The position numbers and the translations under genes are program-made. The notes under the pieces were generated by a model. That model searched no databases and had not been told where the DNA came from. It saw only the letters and a program-made list of their open reading frames with translations. A stretch of 52,283 nucleotides of DNA from Candidatus Saccharimonadota bacterium (GTDB taxonomy: Bacteria; Patescibacteriota; Saccharimonadia; Saccharimonadales; Saccharimonadaceae): contig JAFWMK010000015.1 of the NCBI GenBank assembly GCA_017545585.1, positions 1 through 52,283 on the forward strand, read 5' to 3'. This document shows, piece by piece, positions 40,121 through 49,543 of this stretch. Positions within the stretch are counted from its first letter, which is position 1, and every line of letters begins with the position of its first letter.

Positions 40121-41866
40121 ATGAATCGTTTAAGAATTTTAAAACGCGTCACTTTGGTGCTTTTTGCTATCATCGTGGTGCGATTATTTTTTATTCAAAT
40201 CATCGAGCATGATGCTTGGGTAGCAAAAGCTGACGAGCAACACACTATGCTCGAAACCATCACCGCAAAGCGCGGGGAAATTTATATGATGGACGGGAAT
40301 GAACCCTCCGCAGTGGTTTTGAATCAGACTGTCTACCAGATTATTATCGATCCGGCCGTCACTCCAAAAGACGAAATCAAAACCGCGCTAGATAAACATG
40401 CTAAGGATTTTATTACTGCCAATCTAGACGAGGTTTATAATGCGGAAGGTTTAAGATACTATATAGTAGCCAAAAACGTTCCGTATTCCAATGCTAGTCA
40501 AATCGCGAGTGAGGGAATCAAAAATGTTTGGCTCAAAGAGAGTAACCGACGGGTTTATCCAGAAGGAGAAGTCGGTTCTACTGTTCTCGGATTTGTTAAT
40601 TCCGATGGACTTGGTCAGTACGGCGTAGAAGGCTCACTTAACCATCTTTTGACCGGCAAAGACGGGCTTCTTAAATCTATCTCGGATGTCAACAATGTGG
40701 CGCTTTCTATCGGTGATGATAATGTCAAAATCCCTGCCGAAGATGGCAAAAACGTCGTTTTATCTATTGATCGCGGCCTGGAAAGGGGAGTAGAAGAAGT
40801 GCTTGCTGGTGCGATTAATAGCACTGCTGCCACTAATGCCGCTGCTCTCGTGATGAAGCCAAACACCGGTGAAGTTGTTGCTATGACTGCTCTTCCTGGT
40901 TATAACCCCGGTGATTACGGCAATGTCAAAGATGCATCTATCTATATTAATCAAGTAACTGAAGTCCCATATGAGCCAGCCTCGATTTTCAAAAACTTCG
41001 TCTTTTCGGCTGCTATCAATGAGGGAAAAATGACTCCTGATACTACCTATCTAAACACTCCATACACAGTTGTAGATGGGAATCAAATCTGGAATGCAGA
41101 ACAGCGTGCAATTCTCAACGATCAAGTCCTTACTATGCGAGAAGCTTTGTATTGGTCTTTGAACGTAGGTTCAATCCAAGCTCTCAAGTTCCTCGGCGAC
41201 AACCCTAACGAAATCACCCCTGTGGGTCGCGAAAGACTATATCAATATTATAATGACAAGTTTCGCCTCGGCCATGCTACCGGTATCGAATTAATCGAGC
41301 AAGAAGGCTTTATTTGGGAGCCTCACGCAGAGATTTATGGTCTTGATGCCGCTTACGCCAATATGACCTTTGGTCAAAACCTTTCTGCTACTATGATTCA
41401 GACCGCTACCGCTTTTTCGTCTGTAGTAAATGGCGGAGTTTGGCGTACTCCTAGCGTAGTCAAAGGTACTCTAGAATCGGACAACAGCATCAAACCGCTA
41501 GAGAATTACGAGAAAGTCGAGGATCAAATTTTGACCGAAGAAACCTCCGCTACCATGAGGAGTTTATTAATTAACAACCGTAGCTATAAAGTTCGCGCTG
41601 GCATTGACAAACCTGGTTATGATGTGGGTGGGAAATCTGGTACTGCACAGGTAATTGTAAATGGCGCTTACGATGATTCCATGAACAATCTTGTAGGTTC
41701 GTACATTGGTTTTATCGCGCCGTCTGGCCAAATGCCAGAATACGTAGTGATGGTCAAAATGTGGGGGGAAGGCCAGGCTCTCTCCGGCGGGGAAGCACAA
41801 GACCTTTTCGATGTCCTGTCTAATTATGTAATCAACTATTTAAAAATTAAACCAGGAGGAGTATAA
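40121..41866 (+). CDS. ftsI: Septal transpeptidase (class B PBP)
   Basis: 581 residues. N-terminal membrane helix (LVLFAIIVVRLFFIQII, ~12-28), PBP dimerisation region with RGEIYMMDGN (~51-60), transpeptidase SxxK in EPASIFKNF (active Ser ~289), SxN in YWSLNVGS (~344-351) and KSGTAQ (~505-510, variant of KTGT). It cross-links septal peptidoglycan with FtsW. ATG 40121 is used; the GTG at 40115 is less likely. Confidence 0.93.
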   Translation: MNRLRILKRVTLVLFAIIVVRLFFIQIIEHDAWVAKADEQHTMLETITAKRGEIYMMDGNEPSAVVLNQTVYQIIIDPAVTPKDEIKTALDKHAKDFITANLDEVYNAEGLRYYIVAKNVPYSNASQIASEGIKNVWLKESNRRVYPEGEVGSTVLGFVNSDGLGQYGVEGSLNHLLTGKDGLLKSISDVNNVALSIGDDNVKIPAEDGKNVVLSIDRGLERGVEEVLAGAINSTAATNAAALVMKPNTGEVVAMTALPGYNPGDYGNVKDASIYINQVTEVPYEPASIFKNFVFSAAINEGKMTPDTTYLNTPYTVVDGNQIWNAEQRAILNDQVLTMREALYWSLNVGSIQALKFLGDNPNEITPVGRERLYQYYNDKFRLGHATGIELIEQEGFIWEPHAEIYGLDAAYANMTFGQNLSATMIQTATAFSSVVNGGVWRTPSVVKGTLESDNSIKPLENYEKVEDQILTEETSATMRSLLINNRSYKVRAGIDKPGYDVGGKSGTAQVIVNGAYDDSMNNLVGSYIGFIAPSGQMPEYVVMVKMWGEGQALSGGEAQDLFDVLSNYVINYLKIKPGGV

Positions 41867-41874
41867 TAAAAGCC

Positions 41875-42900
41875 ATGGGTATTATCAATGAGGAGGTTTT
41901 TTACGGTTTACTACTAGCCTTAGCAGGCTTTTTGCTCTCGATGATCTTAACTCCTATCTATACGTATTTCGCCTACAAATATCATTTTTGGAAAAAACAA
42001 AAGCAAACTACCGTAGACGGCAAAGCGCTTCCAATTATGAGCAAGCTCCATGCGCACAAATTTAAACGTAGTTTTCCTACTATGGCAGGCCTTATTGGTA
42101 TCGTTTCGGTTACTGTGGTTACCTGGATTTTTAATCTCGACCGTGGACAGACTTGGTTACCTCTAGTTGGATTCTTAGGCGGCTCGTTTGTAGGCGTGAT
42201 CGATGATTCTATCAATATTTTTGGTTCTGGTCGTGGTGCAGCGGGTTTGCGCGGCCCAGTCAAGTTCCTACTTATCACTATAGTAGGCGTAGCACTGGGG
42301 TGGTTTTTCGCCACCAAACTTGGTTGGACCGCTATTCTAGTGCCGTTTATTGGTAATCTCGAAGTCGGCATCGTTGGTATGATTATTATCTTTGCTTTTA
42401 TCGTAGTGGCTACTTCGAATGCTGTCAATATCACTGACGGTTTAGATGGCCTTGCCGGTGGTCTTGCCATGCTTTCATATGGTGCCTTTGGTATTATTGC
42501 GCTCTTTCAAGGCAATATTTTACTATTTGGTTTTTGTATGACCGTAGTCGGTTGGCTGTTGTCTTACATTTGGTTTAACGTACCGCCAGCGCGTTTTATG
42601 ATGGGGGATACCGGCTCTTTTGCGCTTGGGGCTGGGCTCGGAGTGGTAGCTATGATGACCAATTCGCTCTTGCTCCTTCCTATCATCGGGCTTCCTTTTG
42701 TGGTCGAAACTAGCTCATCTTTGATTCAGCTAGCTTCCAAAAAAATCTTTGGCAAAAAAGTCTTTATTTCTGCACCGCTTCATCATCATTTAGAAGCCAA
42801 AGGTTGGGGGGAAGCCAAGATTGTGATGCGTTTTTGGATTATCGCTGGTGTCTGTGCAATTCTGGGCGTCTTTCTGGCTGCTGTCGGGGGAACTGTCTAG
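41875..42900 (+). CDS. mraY: Phospho-MurNAc-pentapeptide transferase
   Basis: 341 residues, about ten membrane helices. The catalytic motifs are present: GVIDDSINIFG (~102-112), SNAVNITDGLDGLAGG (~181-196), MGDTGSFALG (~242-251) and the HHHLEAKGWGE loop (~302-312). It makes lipid I from UDP-MurNAc-pentapeptide. GGAGGAG lies upstream; a TATAAT 7 bases before the ATG overlaps the ftsI stop and could be an internal promoter. Confidence 0.95.
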   Translation: MGIINEEVFYGLLLALAGFLLSMILTPIYTYFAYKYHFWKKQKQTTVDGKALPIMSKLHAHKFKRSFPTMAGLIGIVSVTVVTWIFNLDRGQTWLPLVGFLGGSFVGVIDDSINIFGSGRGAAGLRGPVKFLLITIVGVALGWFFATKLGWTAILVPFIGNLEVGIVGMIIIFAFIVVATSNAVNITDGLDGLAGGLAMLSYGAFGIIALFQGNILLFGFCMTVVGWLLSYIWFNVPPARFMMGDTGSFALGAGLGVVAMMTNSLLLLPIIGLPFVVETSSSLIQLASKKIFGKKVFISAPLHHHLEAKGWGEAKIVMRFWIIAGVCAILGVFLAAVGGTV

Positions 42901-44127
42901 ATGAATCGCAAACACAAATCCGACCTAGTTATACTACTTACTACACTTGGCTTGATGGCTCTAGGGCTTATCGTAATTTATGCTATCGGTCCTATGCGTG
43001 CCAATGTCCTTAATACCACCTATGGCACTGATTATGATTCTAATTATTTCTTTTTGGGGCAACTTCGTTCGGTCGGTCTGGCGCTTCTAGCGTTTTTTTT
43101 GGCTTTCAAAGTCATTCCGTATAAGTTTTTACAAAAGTTCGCCAAACCTCTGTTGATTTTTGCATTGATGGCCTCGGCTGCACTTTGGATTTTATCGCTT
43201 GCAAATGCCTCAATCGTCAAATGCGAGCTCGGCGAATGTCGTTGGTTTCAATTTGGCTCTGTTAGCGTTCAACCGGCTGAAATTTTAAAACTTGCTCTAG
43301 TAGTTTATCTGGCAGATTTTTTAGCCAGAAAAAGGGAAGAAGGTAAGGTTGGAGATTTTAAAGAATTTTGGATACCGATAATTATCGTTTGTGGTCTGTC
43401 TCTTGGATTGGTCGTGGTGGCGCAAGGCGATCTTGGCACCGGCGTAGCTTTAATCGCAATTATCTTTGGCATGCTCTTAGTTTCTGGTATCCCGAGTTGG
43501 CAATATCTGACAATGGCAGTCATTGTGATAGCTGTAGGAGTCGCCTCTGTAGCAATGTCGTCTCACCGGATGGAACGTGTGAATGCCTGGGTTACCACTC
43601 TGACCGGCGGGGAATCATCAGATTCCACCTATCATATAGACAACGCTATGCTTGCGATTGGTACTGGTGGATTTGGCGGCGTTGGTATAGGCAACTCAGT
43701 CCAAGCCACCGGATATCTTCCAGAATCTATCAACGATTCGGTTTTCGCTATCATGGGTGAAACTTTCGGCTTTTTCGGTCTGGTTTTTGTCCTCTCGGTA
43801 TTTTGTCTTATGCTGCTAAGAATTTTAAGGGTTGCAGGTCATACCAAAGACGACGATAACCGCTTCTTTGTTGTTGGTATATTCTCTTGGACACTTGCTC
43901 AAGTGGTGGTTAACATCATGGCGATGACCGCGCTTGTTCCAGTTACTGGCATTACTCTGCCACTACTCTCTTACGGTGGTACCTCAATGATCTTTATTGC
44001 CTTTGCAATTGGTGAAGTTTGTCAACTTTCGTGTTATACTAGTAGAGAGGGCATTAAACATGAAAATATTAGTAGTGGGGGGCGGCAGCGGGGGTCATAT
44101 TACTCCAGCCGTCGCCGTCATTCGTGA
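42901..44127 (+). CDS. ftsW: Septal peptidoglycan polymerase FtsW (SEDS family)
   Basis: 408 residues with about ten helices. SEDS motifs include RWFQFGSVSVQPAEILKLALVVYLADFLA (~114-142), VVVAQGDLGTG (~171-181) and the C-terminal LPLLSYGGTSMI (~355-366). It polymerises glycan strands from lipid II. The last ~23 residues run into murG (68-base overlap), giving a basic tail that may have no fixed role. ATG abuts the mraY stop. Confidence 0.92.
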   Translation: MNRKHKSDLVILLTTLGLMALGLIVIYAIGPMRANVLNTTYGTDYDSNYFFLGQLRSVGLALLAFFLAFKVIPYKFLQKFAKPLLIFALMASAALWILSLANASIVKCELGECRWFQFGSVSVQPAEILKLALVVYLADFLARKREEGKVGDFKEFWIPIIIVCGLSLGLVVVAQGDLGTGVALIAIIFGMLLVSGIPSWQYLTMAVIVIAVGVASVAMSSHRMERVNAWVTTLTGGESSDSTYHIDNAMLAIGTGGFGGVGIGNSVQATGYLPESINDSVFAIMGETFGFFGLVFVLSVFCLMLLRILRVAGHTKDDDNRFFVVGIFSWTLAQVVVNIMAMTALVPVTGITLPLLSYGGTSMIFIAFAIGEVCQLSCYTSREGIKHENISSGGRQRGSYYSSRRRHS

Positions 44128-45292
44128 GATTTTAGAAAAGAAGCCTCGCGCCGAGGTGGAATTTTGGACTGATTTTAAATATTTTAAAAATGTCACCAAA
44201 CTCTGTTCTGAAATTGGCGTATCGTGGGCTGAGGGTTACGAGTCTAGAAGTGGTCACCGTGGCCCATTCATTCGTGTTCGTCGGACTATGTCGGGCAAGT
44301 TCCATCGTTACGCTGGCTGGAAATTTTCCGACTATTTTACGCATTTCGATATTACCATCAAGGATTTGATTCTTGGCAATATTTTTGGTTTTATTGGTTT
44401 TATCGGCGGCTTGATCGTTAGTTTCTTCCGGCTCCTTCTAAGCAGACCGAATATCATTTTCTTAAAAGGTGGCTATACTTGCCTTCCAGTTGGAATGATG
44501 GCCCGTTTGTTCCGCATACCATATGTCATTCATGAATCCGATTCCGTAGCCGGTCTCGCCAACCGATTACTTATGAAAAAAGCCAAAAAGGTAGCTTTTG
44601 GCATGCCGCCATCCGCCGAGGTAATGGAAAAACACAAAAATTACGTTTATACCGGTATCCCAGTAGCTCCAGAGTTTAAGCCAGTCAGTCTTTTTCACAC
44701 CGAGCAGCTCAAAAAAGCTTTCTCATTCAATCCGGATAAGCCTCTAGTAGTAATCACTGGTGGCTCGCAGGGCTCTGAAAATCTCGATGAAACTACACGC
44801 TTGATTCTTCCGGAATTACTAGAGTTTACTTCCGTGGCTTTAGTGGCCGGCCGCAAACATTATGAAAATATGCTTGATCTCAAAAAATACGAAAATTGGG
44901 ATCACGCCTCGCTTGAGTCGGATTTCCGAATGTGGGAGTTTAATACTACCATGGATGAGCTAATGGGAGCTGCCGATGTAGTAGTCTCGCGAGCTGGCGC
45001 TACTACCATTGCCGAGCTTGCCGCACTTCAAAAGGCTGTAATTCTCGTTCCATTCGAACGCCTTCCGGGTGGTCATCAGACCGCCAATGCCAAGCGTTTA
45101 GAGGATTTAGGGGCTGCCGTGGTCGTGAGCGACTCTAAGATGATGAAAAATCCGTCTGAACTCCTCGAGGCTATCCGACATTTAGTAAGGAGCCCTCGTC
45201 TTCGGGCTGATCTTGCTGAGCATTTACATACTGAAGCTCATTCCGACGCCGCCGCACGTCTTGCTGATTTGATTTTAGAGGAGGTCAAATAG
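44060..45292 (+). CDS. murG: UDP-GlcNAc:lipid I GlcNAc-transferase
   Basis: 410 residues, longer than E. coli MurG (355) because of an insertion at ~60-125 (RRTMSGKFHRYAGWKF...) with a hydrophobic stretch. MurG motifs: GGGSGGHITPA (~7-17), LKGGYTCLPVGMMA (~135-148), HESDSVAGLANRLL (~157-170), GGSQGSENLDE (~229-239) and RAGATTIAELAALQKAVILVPF (~313-334). It completes lipid II at the membrane. ATG 44060 with GAGAGG upstream. Confidence 0.93.
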   Translation: MKILVVGGGSGGHITPAVAVIREILEKKPRAEVEFWTDFKYFKNVTKLCSEIGVSWAEGYESRSGHRGPFIRVRRTMSGKFHRYAGWKFSDYFTHFDITIKDLILGNIFGFIGFIGGLIVSFFRLLLSRPNIIFLKGGYTCLPVGMMARLFRIPYVIHESDSVAGLANRLLMKKAKKVAFGMPPSAEVMEKHKNYVYTGIPVAPEFKPVSLFHTEQLKKAFSFNPDKPLVVITGGSQGSENLDETTRLILPELLEFTSVALVAGRKHYENMLDLKKYENWDHASLESDFRMWEFNTTMDELMGAADVVVSRAGATTIAELAALQKAVILVPFERLPGGHQTANAKRLEDLGAAVVVSDSKMMKNPSELLEAIRHLVRSPRLRADLAEHLHTEAHSDAAARLADLILEEVK

Positions 45293-45898
45293 GTGGGAAA
45301 TGAAGAGCCAAAAATCGCCAAGCGTCGTTTACACAAACACTCCACAATCAAATCCGGCCGTACTATCGGAGAACGGAACAGGGAACATATAGAGACGTCT
45401 TCTGAGCGTTTAGAAGCTAGAAAAAAAGTCAAAAAACGCCAAACCTTCCGAGTAGCGATGACTGTAATAGGCTTTATTGCGATTTTTGGTGTCGGCATTT
45501 TTTTCTTGATTAAATTCTTAAAGCAAAGGGAAGTGAACGAAGTCGAAACCGCCCCTACCGTTGTAGTCAAAACCTATTCTCCTACCATCGAGATCGTGGA
45601 TGAAAACGTTGGAGCTGGTAATATCACCACTAGAATGTCTGAGTATATCGGTAGGCTAGAATCGGATTTGAAAGATTTGAACTTAGAACCAATCAAAGCC
45701 GTTATTCCTAGTGGCTCTATTCGTGAAGTAGATTTTTATTTTAACGGACACCCAGGTTATGTTAAAACTACGATCGATCGCGGCACTGGTGTCACCGCCG
45801 AAGATATCGAACGGATGTTTCGCTATCTAGCATCTCAGGGGGTGGCCGAATATCAGTATATTGATGTCCGAATAGATGGTAAGGCCTACTGGAAATAG
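45293..45898 (+). CDS. FtsQ/DivIB-like division protein (last dcw gene)
   Basis: 201 residues. A basic N-terminal tail (~1-50), one membrane helix (VAMTVIGFIAIFGVGIFFLI, ~54-73) and an extracytoplasmic alpha/beta domain (~90-201) ending in IDVRIDGKAYWK, as FtsQ-type beta domains often do. No POTRA motif can be confirmed, so the assignment rests on layout and position. GTG start, GGAGG upstream, 0-base gap to murG. No ftsA/ftsZ follows. Confidence 0.6.
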   Translation: MGNEEPKIAKRRLHKHSTIKSGRTIGERNREHIETSSERLEARKKVKKRQTFRVAMTVIGFIAIFGVGIFFLIKFLKQREVNEVETAPTVVVKTYSPTIEIVDENVGAGNITTRMSEYIGRLESDLKDLNLEPIKAVIPSGSIREVDFYFNGHPGYVKTTIDRGTGVTAEDIERMFRYLASQGVAEYQYIDVRIDGKAYWK

Positions 45899-46588
45899 GG
45901 TACTTAAACTGATTAGGGAGGGGAGATAAGAAAATCTACCCCTGTTGCACCCCTGTTAAAATAGGCGTTATCTTCTCTTTTGTTCGGTTTTTGTTCGGGG
46001 ATAATATCAAATATCAATCAAAAGTAGGGAACGAAAATATATAAAATAACAGGGAAAATAAGCAAAAAGGGAAATAAAAGCGGGAAAAAGTCAAATGTGG
46101 AAAACTCCAGCCACCACCCAACAGCTAACAGGGGTAGCGGCCAGACACGGCCAAATGTGGGCGTTCTAAGCCAGCCAAATTGGAATTTTTACAACACTTT
46201 GGATACTTTAAACTTTTACGGATTTGGATCCTGAACTGTCCGAGTGGAATCCTGAATAAATCTAAATGCCGTAATCGGACGTTGTAAAGCCCGGACCGTC
46301 TGAATTATCCGATGATTTAGGTGAGTTTAATCGTTAGTAAAATTATGATTTCACCCTACCATTATTTCCCGCTCCCCGGCCAATATAACCATAACCAGAA
46401 TATTGTCACTATTATAAAGGCATAGACAATCGTCTTTTTGTAAATACCGTAATGTCTTAAAATCTATATTGTGCGACATTAGAACTATATAAATCTGGAT
46501 ATGTGTTTATGACTGGTTTTGGCTATTTTTGAAAGCCCGGCTTTATTTTTTAAGGCCGAGCTTAGGAAAATATTTATTTTTTAGAACT
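45899..46588. other. 690-bp gene-free region with repeats and folded core
   Basis: No ORF worth keeping. Left part: two ACCCCTGT words (45938, 45949) and two GTTCGG words (45982, 45993), each pair 11 bases apart. TGTGGAAAACTC at 46096-46107 is shared with 38170-38181. Core: TTTACAAC (46188-46195)/GTTGTAAA (46281-46288) encloses TTACGG (46216-46221)/CCGTAA (46269-46274) and GATTT/AAATC. It lies between two convergent genes. Confidence 0.65.
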
Positions 46589-49510
46589 TTATTTCTTTTT
46601 GGCTTTAAATCCATCTGCGGACACATCTTTAGAATCGTAGTTTCCCGGGTCGGTAACAGGGGTCGACAGGGAAACCGGGGAAGCTTGCCTTTTCGAAGTT
46701 GGCACTCTAGCTGGTGACTTCTCTTGAAACTCTACCTCTACGTGTGGATTTATAGTTTTAATAGCCTTCTTTCCCCGTTGCATTTTAGTATTTCCCTTAT
46801 GGCTACCTTTGTTCTTCTTCTTATTTGGCTTACTATTCTTCCCTGGCTGCTCTTTTTTGGATTGTTTTTGATTCCCCGTTTCCATATCGACTAATTTAGC
46901 CAGATCTTTTAATCCTGGACGCTCCTTGCCTTCGGCAGCGTTCGGGCTAAGTTTAGCTTTTCTAAATTCCGCTTGGGGCGAAGGGATATATTTAAAGTTC
47001 GGTTTTTGTTCGGTATTATCAGATGCTTTATGGGTAGGGACGAACACCGTCTCTTCGATCGGCTGCCTACCAGAGTCGGAAAGATTCTTTTTGTAATGTT
47101 CTGCCTGCTCGATCGTTTCACGGATTTCTTTCTCTACATCTTCGCGTGGTCGGCCGTAGCGTACGCGTGAATACTCGACAATGGAAGAGAAATTATCTTT
47201 TGGCGTAGCAGGAATAGATAAGGTGGTAGCAGAAAAAGCTGGTACCTTTTCGCCATTAATAATCATAGAAATCACAAAGTGACGATTATTGAGTTGCAAA
47301 AGATCAGAAGAATCAAATGTCGGCTCAAATTGCTTGTCTAGAATCGGAGCATCTTCAGCTGATACTCGGAAACAGATTGTGGTGCCTACGTTACCAAACA
47401 CCGCATCACGTACCGAATCGGTCATCTGGGCTACGTATTGGTTGGCTACGGTGAGATTAAGTCCGTATTTGCGTGCCTCGGAAAGAATCACTGCAAAAGA
47501 ATCTGTGGCAAAATTTTGAAACTCGTCTACGTAGAGATAAAACGGCCGTCTATCCTCTACGCGTGGAATATCGGAACGGCTCATAGCTGCAAGTTGCACT
47601 TTAGTAACTAAGAAGGCTCCCAAAATAGAAGCATTGTCTTCGCCAATTAAACCTTTTGATAGATTGACTACCAAGATTTTGCCTTCGTCCATAATTTTAC
47701 GGATATCAAAAGACGATTTTGGTTGACCGATAATATTTCGGATAATCGGATTGGCTGTAAAAGCGCCAACCTTATTGAGCACCGGCGCAATAGATTCGTT
47801 TATCTGCTTTTCATTCCATTGGCCAAATTCGTGTTTCCAGAACTGCAAAACTGTCACATCTTGACAATAATCCAAAGTCTCTTTGCGGAATTCCTTGTCG
47901 GTGAGCATTCGCGAAATATCAAGCAGTGTCGTAGACGGCCTATCAAGAAGAGCTAACAAAGTATAACGCAAAATATGCTCAAGTCGAGGGCCCCATGAAT
48001 CGCCGAACATCCTTTTTAGCACGCCAATTACTTCCGAACAGATATTTGGTTTTCTGGATGGATCTGAATATTCTAGAGGATTAAAAGCTACCGGGAAAGC
48101 TGTATCAGCTGGGTTGAAATATACTACATCCTGCACGCGTGATTCCGGAACAAATTTGAGATTGTCGATCGCAAAGTCACCGTGCGGGTCGATGATACAA
48201 TAGCCTTGATTATAAAAAACGTCTGAGAGCGCCAAAAGCTCCAACATACCACTCTTCCCCGCTCCAGTTTGCCCGATAATATATACATGGCGTGAGCGAT
48301 CGATGCGTTGCAAGCCGAATTGGTGATTAATGCCTCGGAAATTCGTAAGGCCAAAAGCGGAAATATTCTCGTCGATTGACTTCTCACCAGTAAGTACTGG
48401 AAGCTGCGCCGGTGGTTCGGCGGTCTTGGCGTTAGCCCAAACGATATTTGGCGTCTCTACGGAAGTGTGTGGCAAATGATAGACCGAGGCAAGCTCGGAG
48501 ATGTTTAAAATGAATCCGTGATCGGAGAATTGACGGGTTTTGTATAAGTCCAGATCTTTTTCATTAAAACTCCCACCTTTTTGTTGAAAGCCATTAATGG
48601 AAGTAGAATTGTATTGTTTGAACGTACCAACCAAAGCCTGCATATTGAGCTTGGCGTCAGTTTCATTTTGCCCAAGGTAAGCCAAACGAATTTTTACTTC
48701 GTAACCAAGCTTAGTGGCTTTTTCTTCAGCCTTGGCGATCTGCGCTTTGGCGCGCTCAGATAATTCTATCTTGGTTTCGGAATTAGTTCCGCCCGCTGGT
48801 GGTCTAAAAAGCGCCCCTAGCGCCTCGACCAGCCAAGTCCAATCAGGACCATTGGTAATTATTTTTTTCCCTGATTTAATCTGAGAAACCCATTTGTCAG
48901 TGGTATCCTTATGCCAACTATCCGGAATTGGACGAGCCAAAATTTGAATCCACATCTCTTCTGTCCGATCTGGGTCTAGCTTTGCCAAAGTACCGGTAAT
49001 ACCAGCTAGAGGATCTACTTCAAAAGAGTCAAAGGTTTTGATTGGCAATGCGTCGCTATCAGTTAGACTAAGCTCAGTTATGTAGGAGATCGGGTATTTT
49101 GTGCGATTATCTACGTAATCTTCGTTCATTTTGTATATTTGTACAGTTGGGTATTGCGCGTAAATTTGTCCTTCTACAAAGCTTTGTAAAACCTTTGGTA
49201 CCCATACGTAAAATCGAATTTGTCCAGCAGTCGAGACGATTTCAAAAGATAGATGTTCTTGTACGCCACCAGAGTTCCGTAGCTCTTGTTTGTCGCGCAA
49301 AATTCCATGAAGTGATGCGAACAATTGCTCTGCAGCAAGTTCCTGCTTGTCATTGGTGCGCGGAATTTCAAGCATCAAAAGCACCGAGTCTACGTTCAAA
49401 ACTTTCAATTTGTTAATTTTCTTGTAATTACGATAGGTGAGAAAGGCTAGTATTCCTACTACCGGTATCCAGAAAATTGGCATTAGAATAAAATGTATGA
49501 CATTTTCCAT
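46589..49510 (-). CDS. VirD4/TraG-like type IV secretion coupling ATPase
   Basis: 973 residues. N-terminal membrane segment (IFWIPVVGILAFLTYRNY, ~12-29), a ~370-residue variable region, Walker A IIGQTGAGKSGML (~411-423), DPHGDFAIDNL (~440-450), Walker B FYLYVDEFQNF (~652-662), a motor-domain SEARKYGLNLTVANQYVAQM (~671-690). The C-terminal ~130 residues are Lys/Gly/Pro-rich and disordered. Such HerA-FtsK ATPases move DNA or protein through T4SS-like channels; CPR often keep one without a full conjugation set. TGATATAAT (minus, box 49518-49523) ends 7 bases before the start. Confidence 0.85.
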   Translation of the reverse strand: MENVIHFILMPIFWIPVVGILAFLTYRNYKKINKLKVLNVDSVLLMLEIPRTNDKQELAAEQLFASLHGILRDKQELRNSGGVQEHLSFEIVSTAGQIRFYVWVPKVLQSFVEGQIYAQYPTVQIYKMNEDYVDNRTKYPISYITELSLTDSDALPIKTFDSFEVDPLAGITGTLAKLDPDRTEEMWIQILARPIPDSWHKDTTDKWVSQIKSGKKIITNGPDWTWLVEALGALFRPPAGGTNSETKIELSERAKAQIAKAEEKATKLGYEVKIRLAYLGQNETDAKLNMQALVGTFKQYNSTSINGFQQKGGSFNEKDLDLYKTRQFSDHGFILNISELASVYHLPHTSVETPNIVWANAKTAEPPAQLPVLTGEKSIDENISAFGLTNFRGINHQFGLQRIDRSRHVYIIGQTGAGKSGMLELLALSDVFYNQGYCIIDPHGDFAIDNLKFVPESRVQDVVYFNPADTAFPVAFNPLEYSDPSRKPNICSEVIGVLKRMFGDSWGPRLEHILRYTLLALLDRPSTTLLDISRMLTDKEFRKETLDYCQDVTVLQFWKHEFGQWNEKQINESIAPVLNKVGAFTANPIIRNIIGQPKSSFDIRKIMDEGKILVVNLSKGLIGEDNASILGAFLVTKVQLAAMSRSDIPRVEDRRPFYLYVDEFQNFATDSFAVILSEARKYGLNLTVANQYVAQMTDSVRDAVFGNVGTTICFRVSAEDAPILDKQFEPTFDSSDLLQLNNRHFVISMIINGEKVPAFSATTLSIPATPKDNFSSIVEYSRVRYGRPREDVEKEIRETIEQAEHYKKNLSDSGRQPIEETVFVPTHKASDNTEQKPNFKYIPSPQAEFRKAKLSPNAAEGKERPGLKDLAKLVDMETGNQKQSKKEQPGKNSKPNKKKNKGSHKGNTKMQRGKKAIKTINPHVEVEFQEKSPARVPTSKRQASPVSLSTPVTDPGNYDSKDVSADGFKAKKK

Positions 49511-49543
49511 AATTTCAATTATATCACAGACTAGAGAAAATCA

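Noticed and set aside
46180-46330. RNase P, tmRNA or SRP RNA in the spacer
   Set aside because: The diagnostic strings (GAGGAAAGTCC, ACAGAA, tRNA-like ends, GGAAGNAGC loop) are absent on both strands.
45899-46588. Replication origin
   Set aside because: Only one or two TGTGGAAAA words resemble DnaA boxes, and neither dnaA nor dnaN is near.
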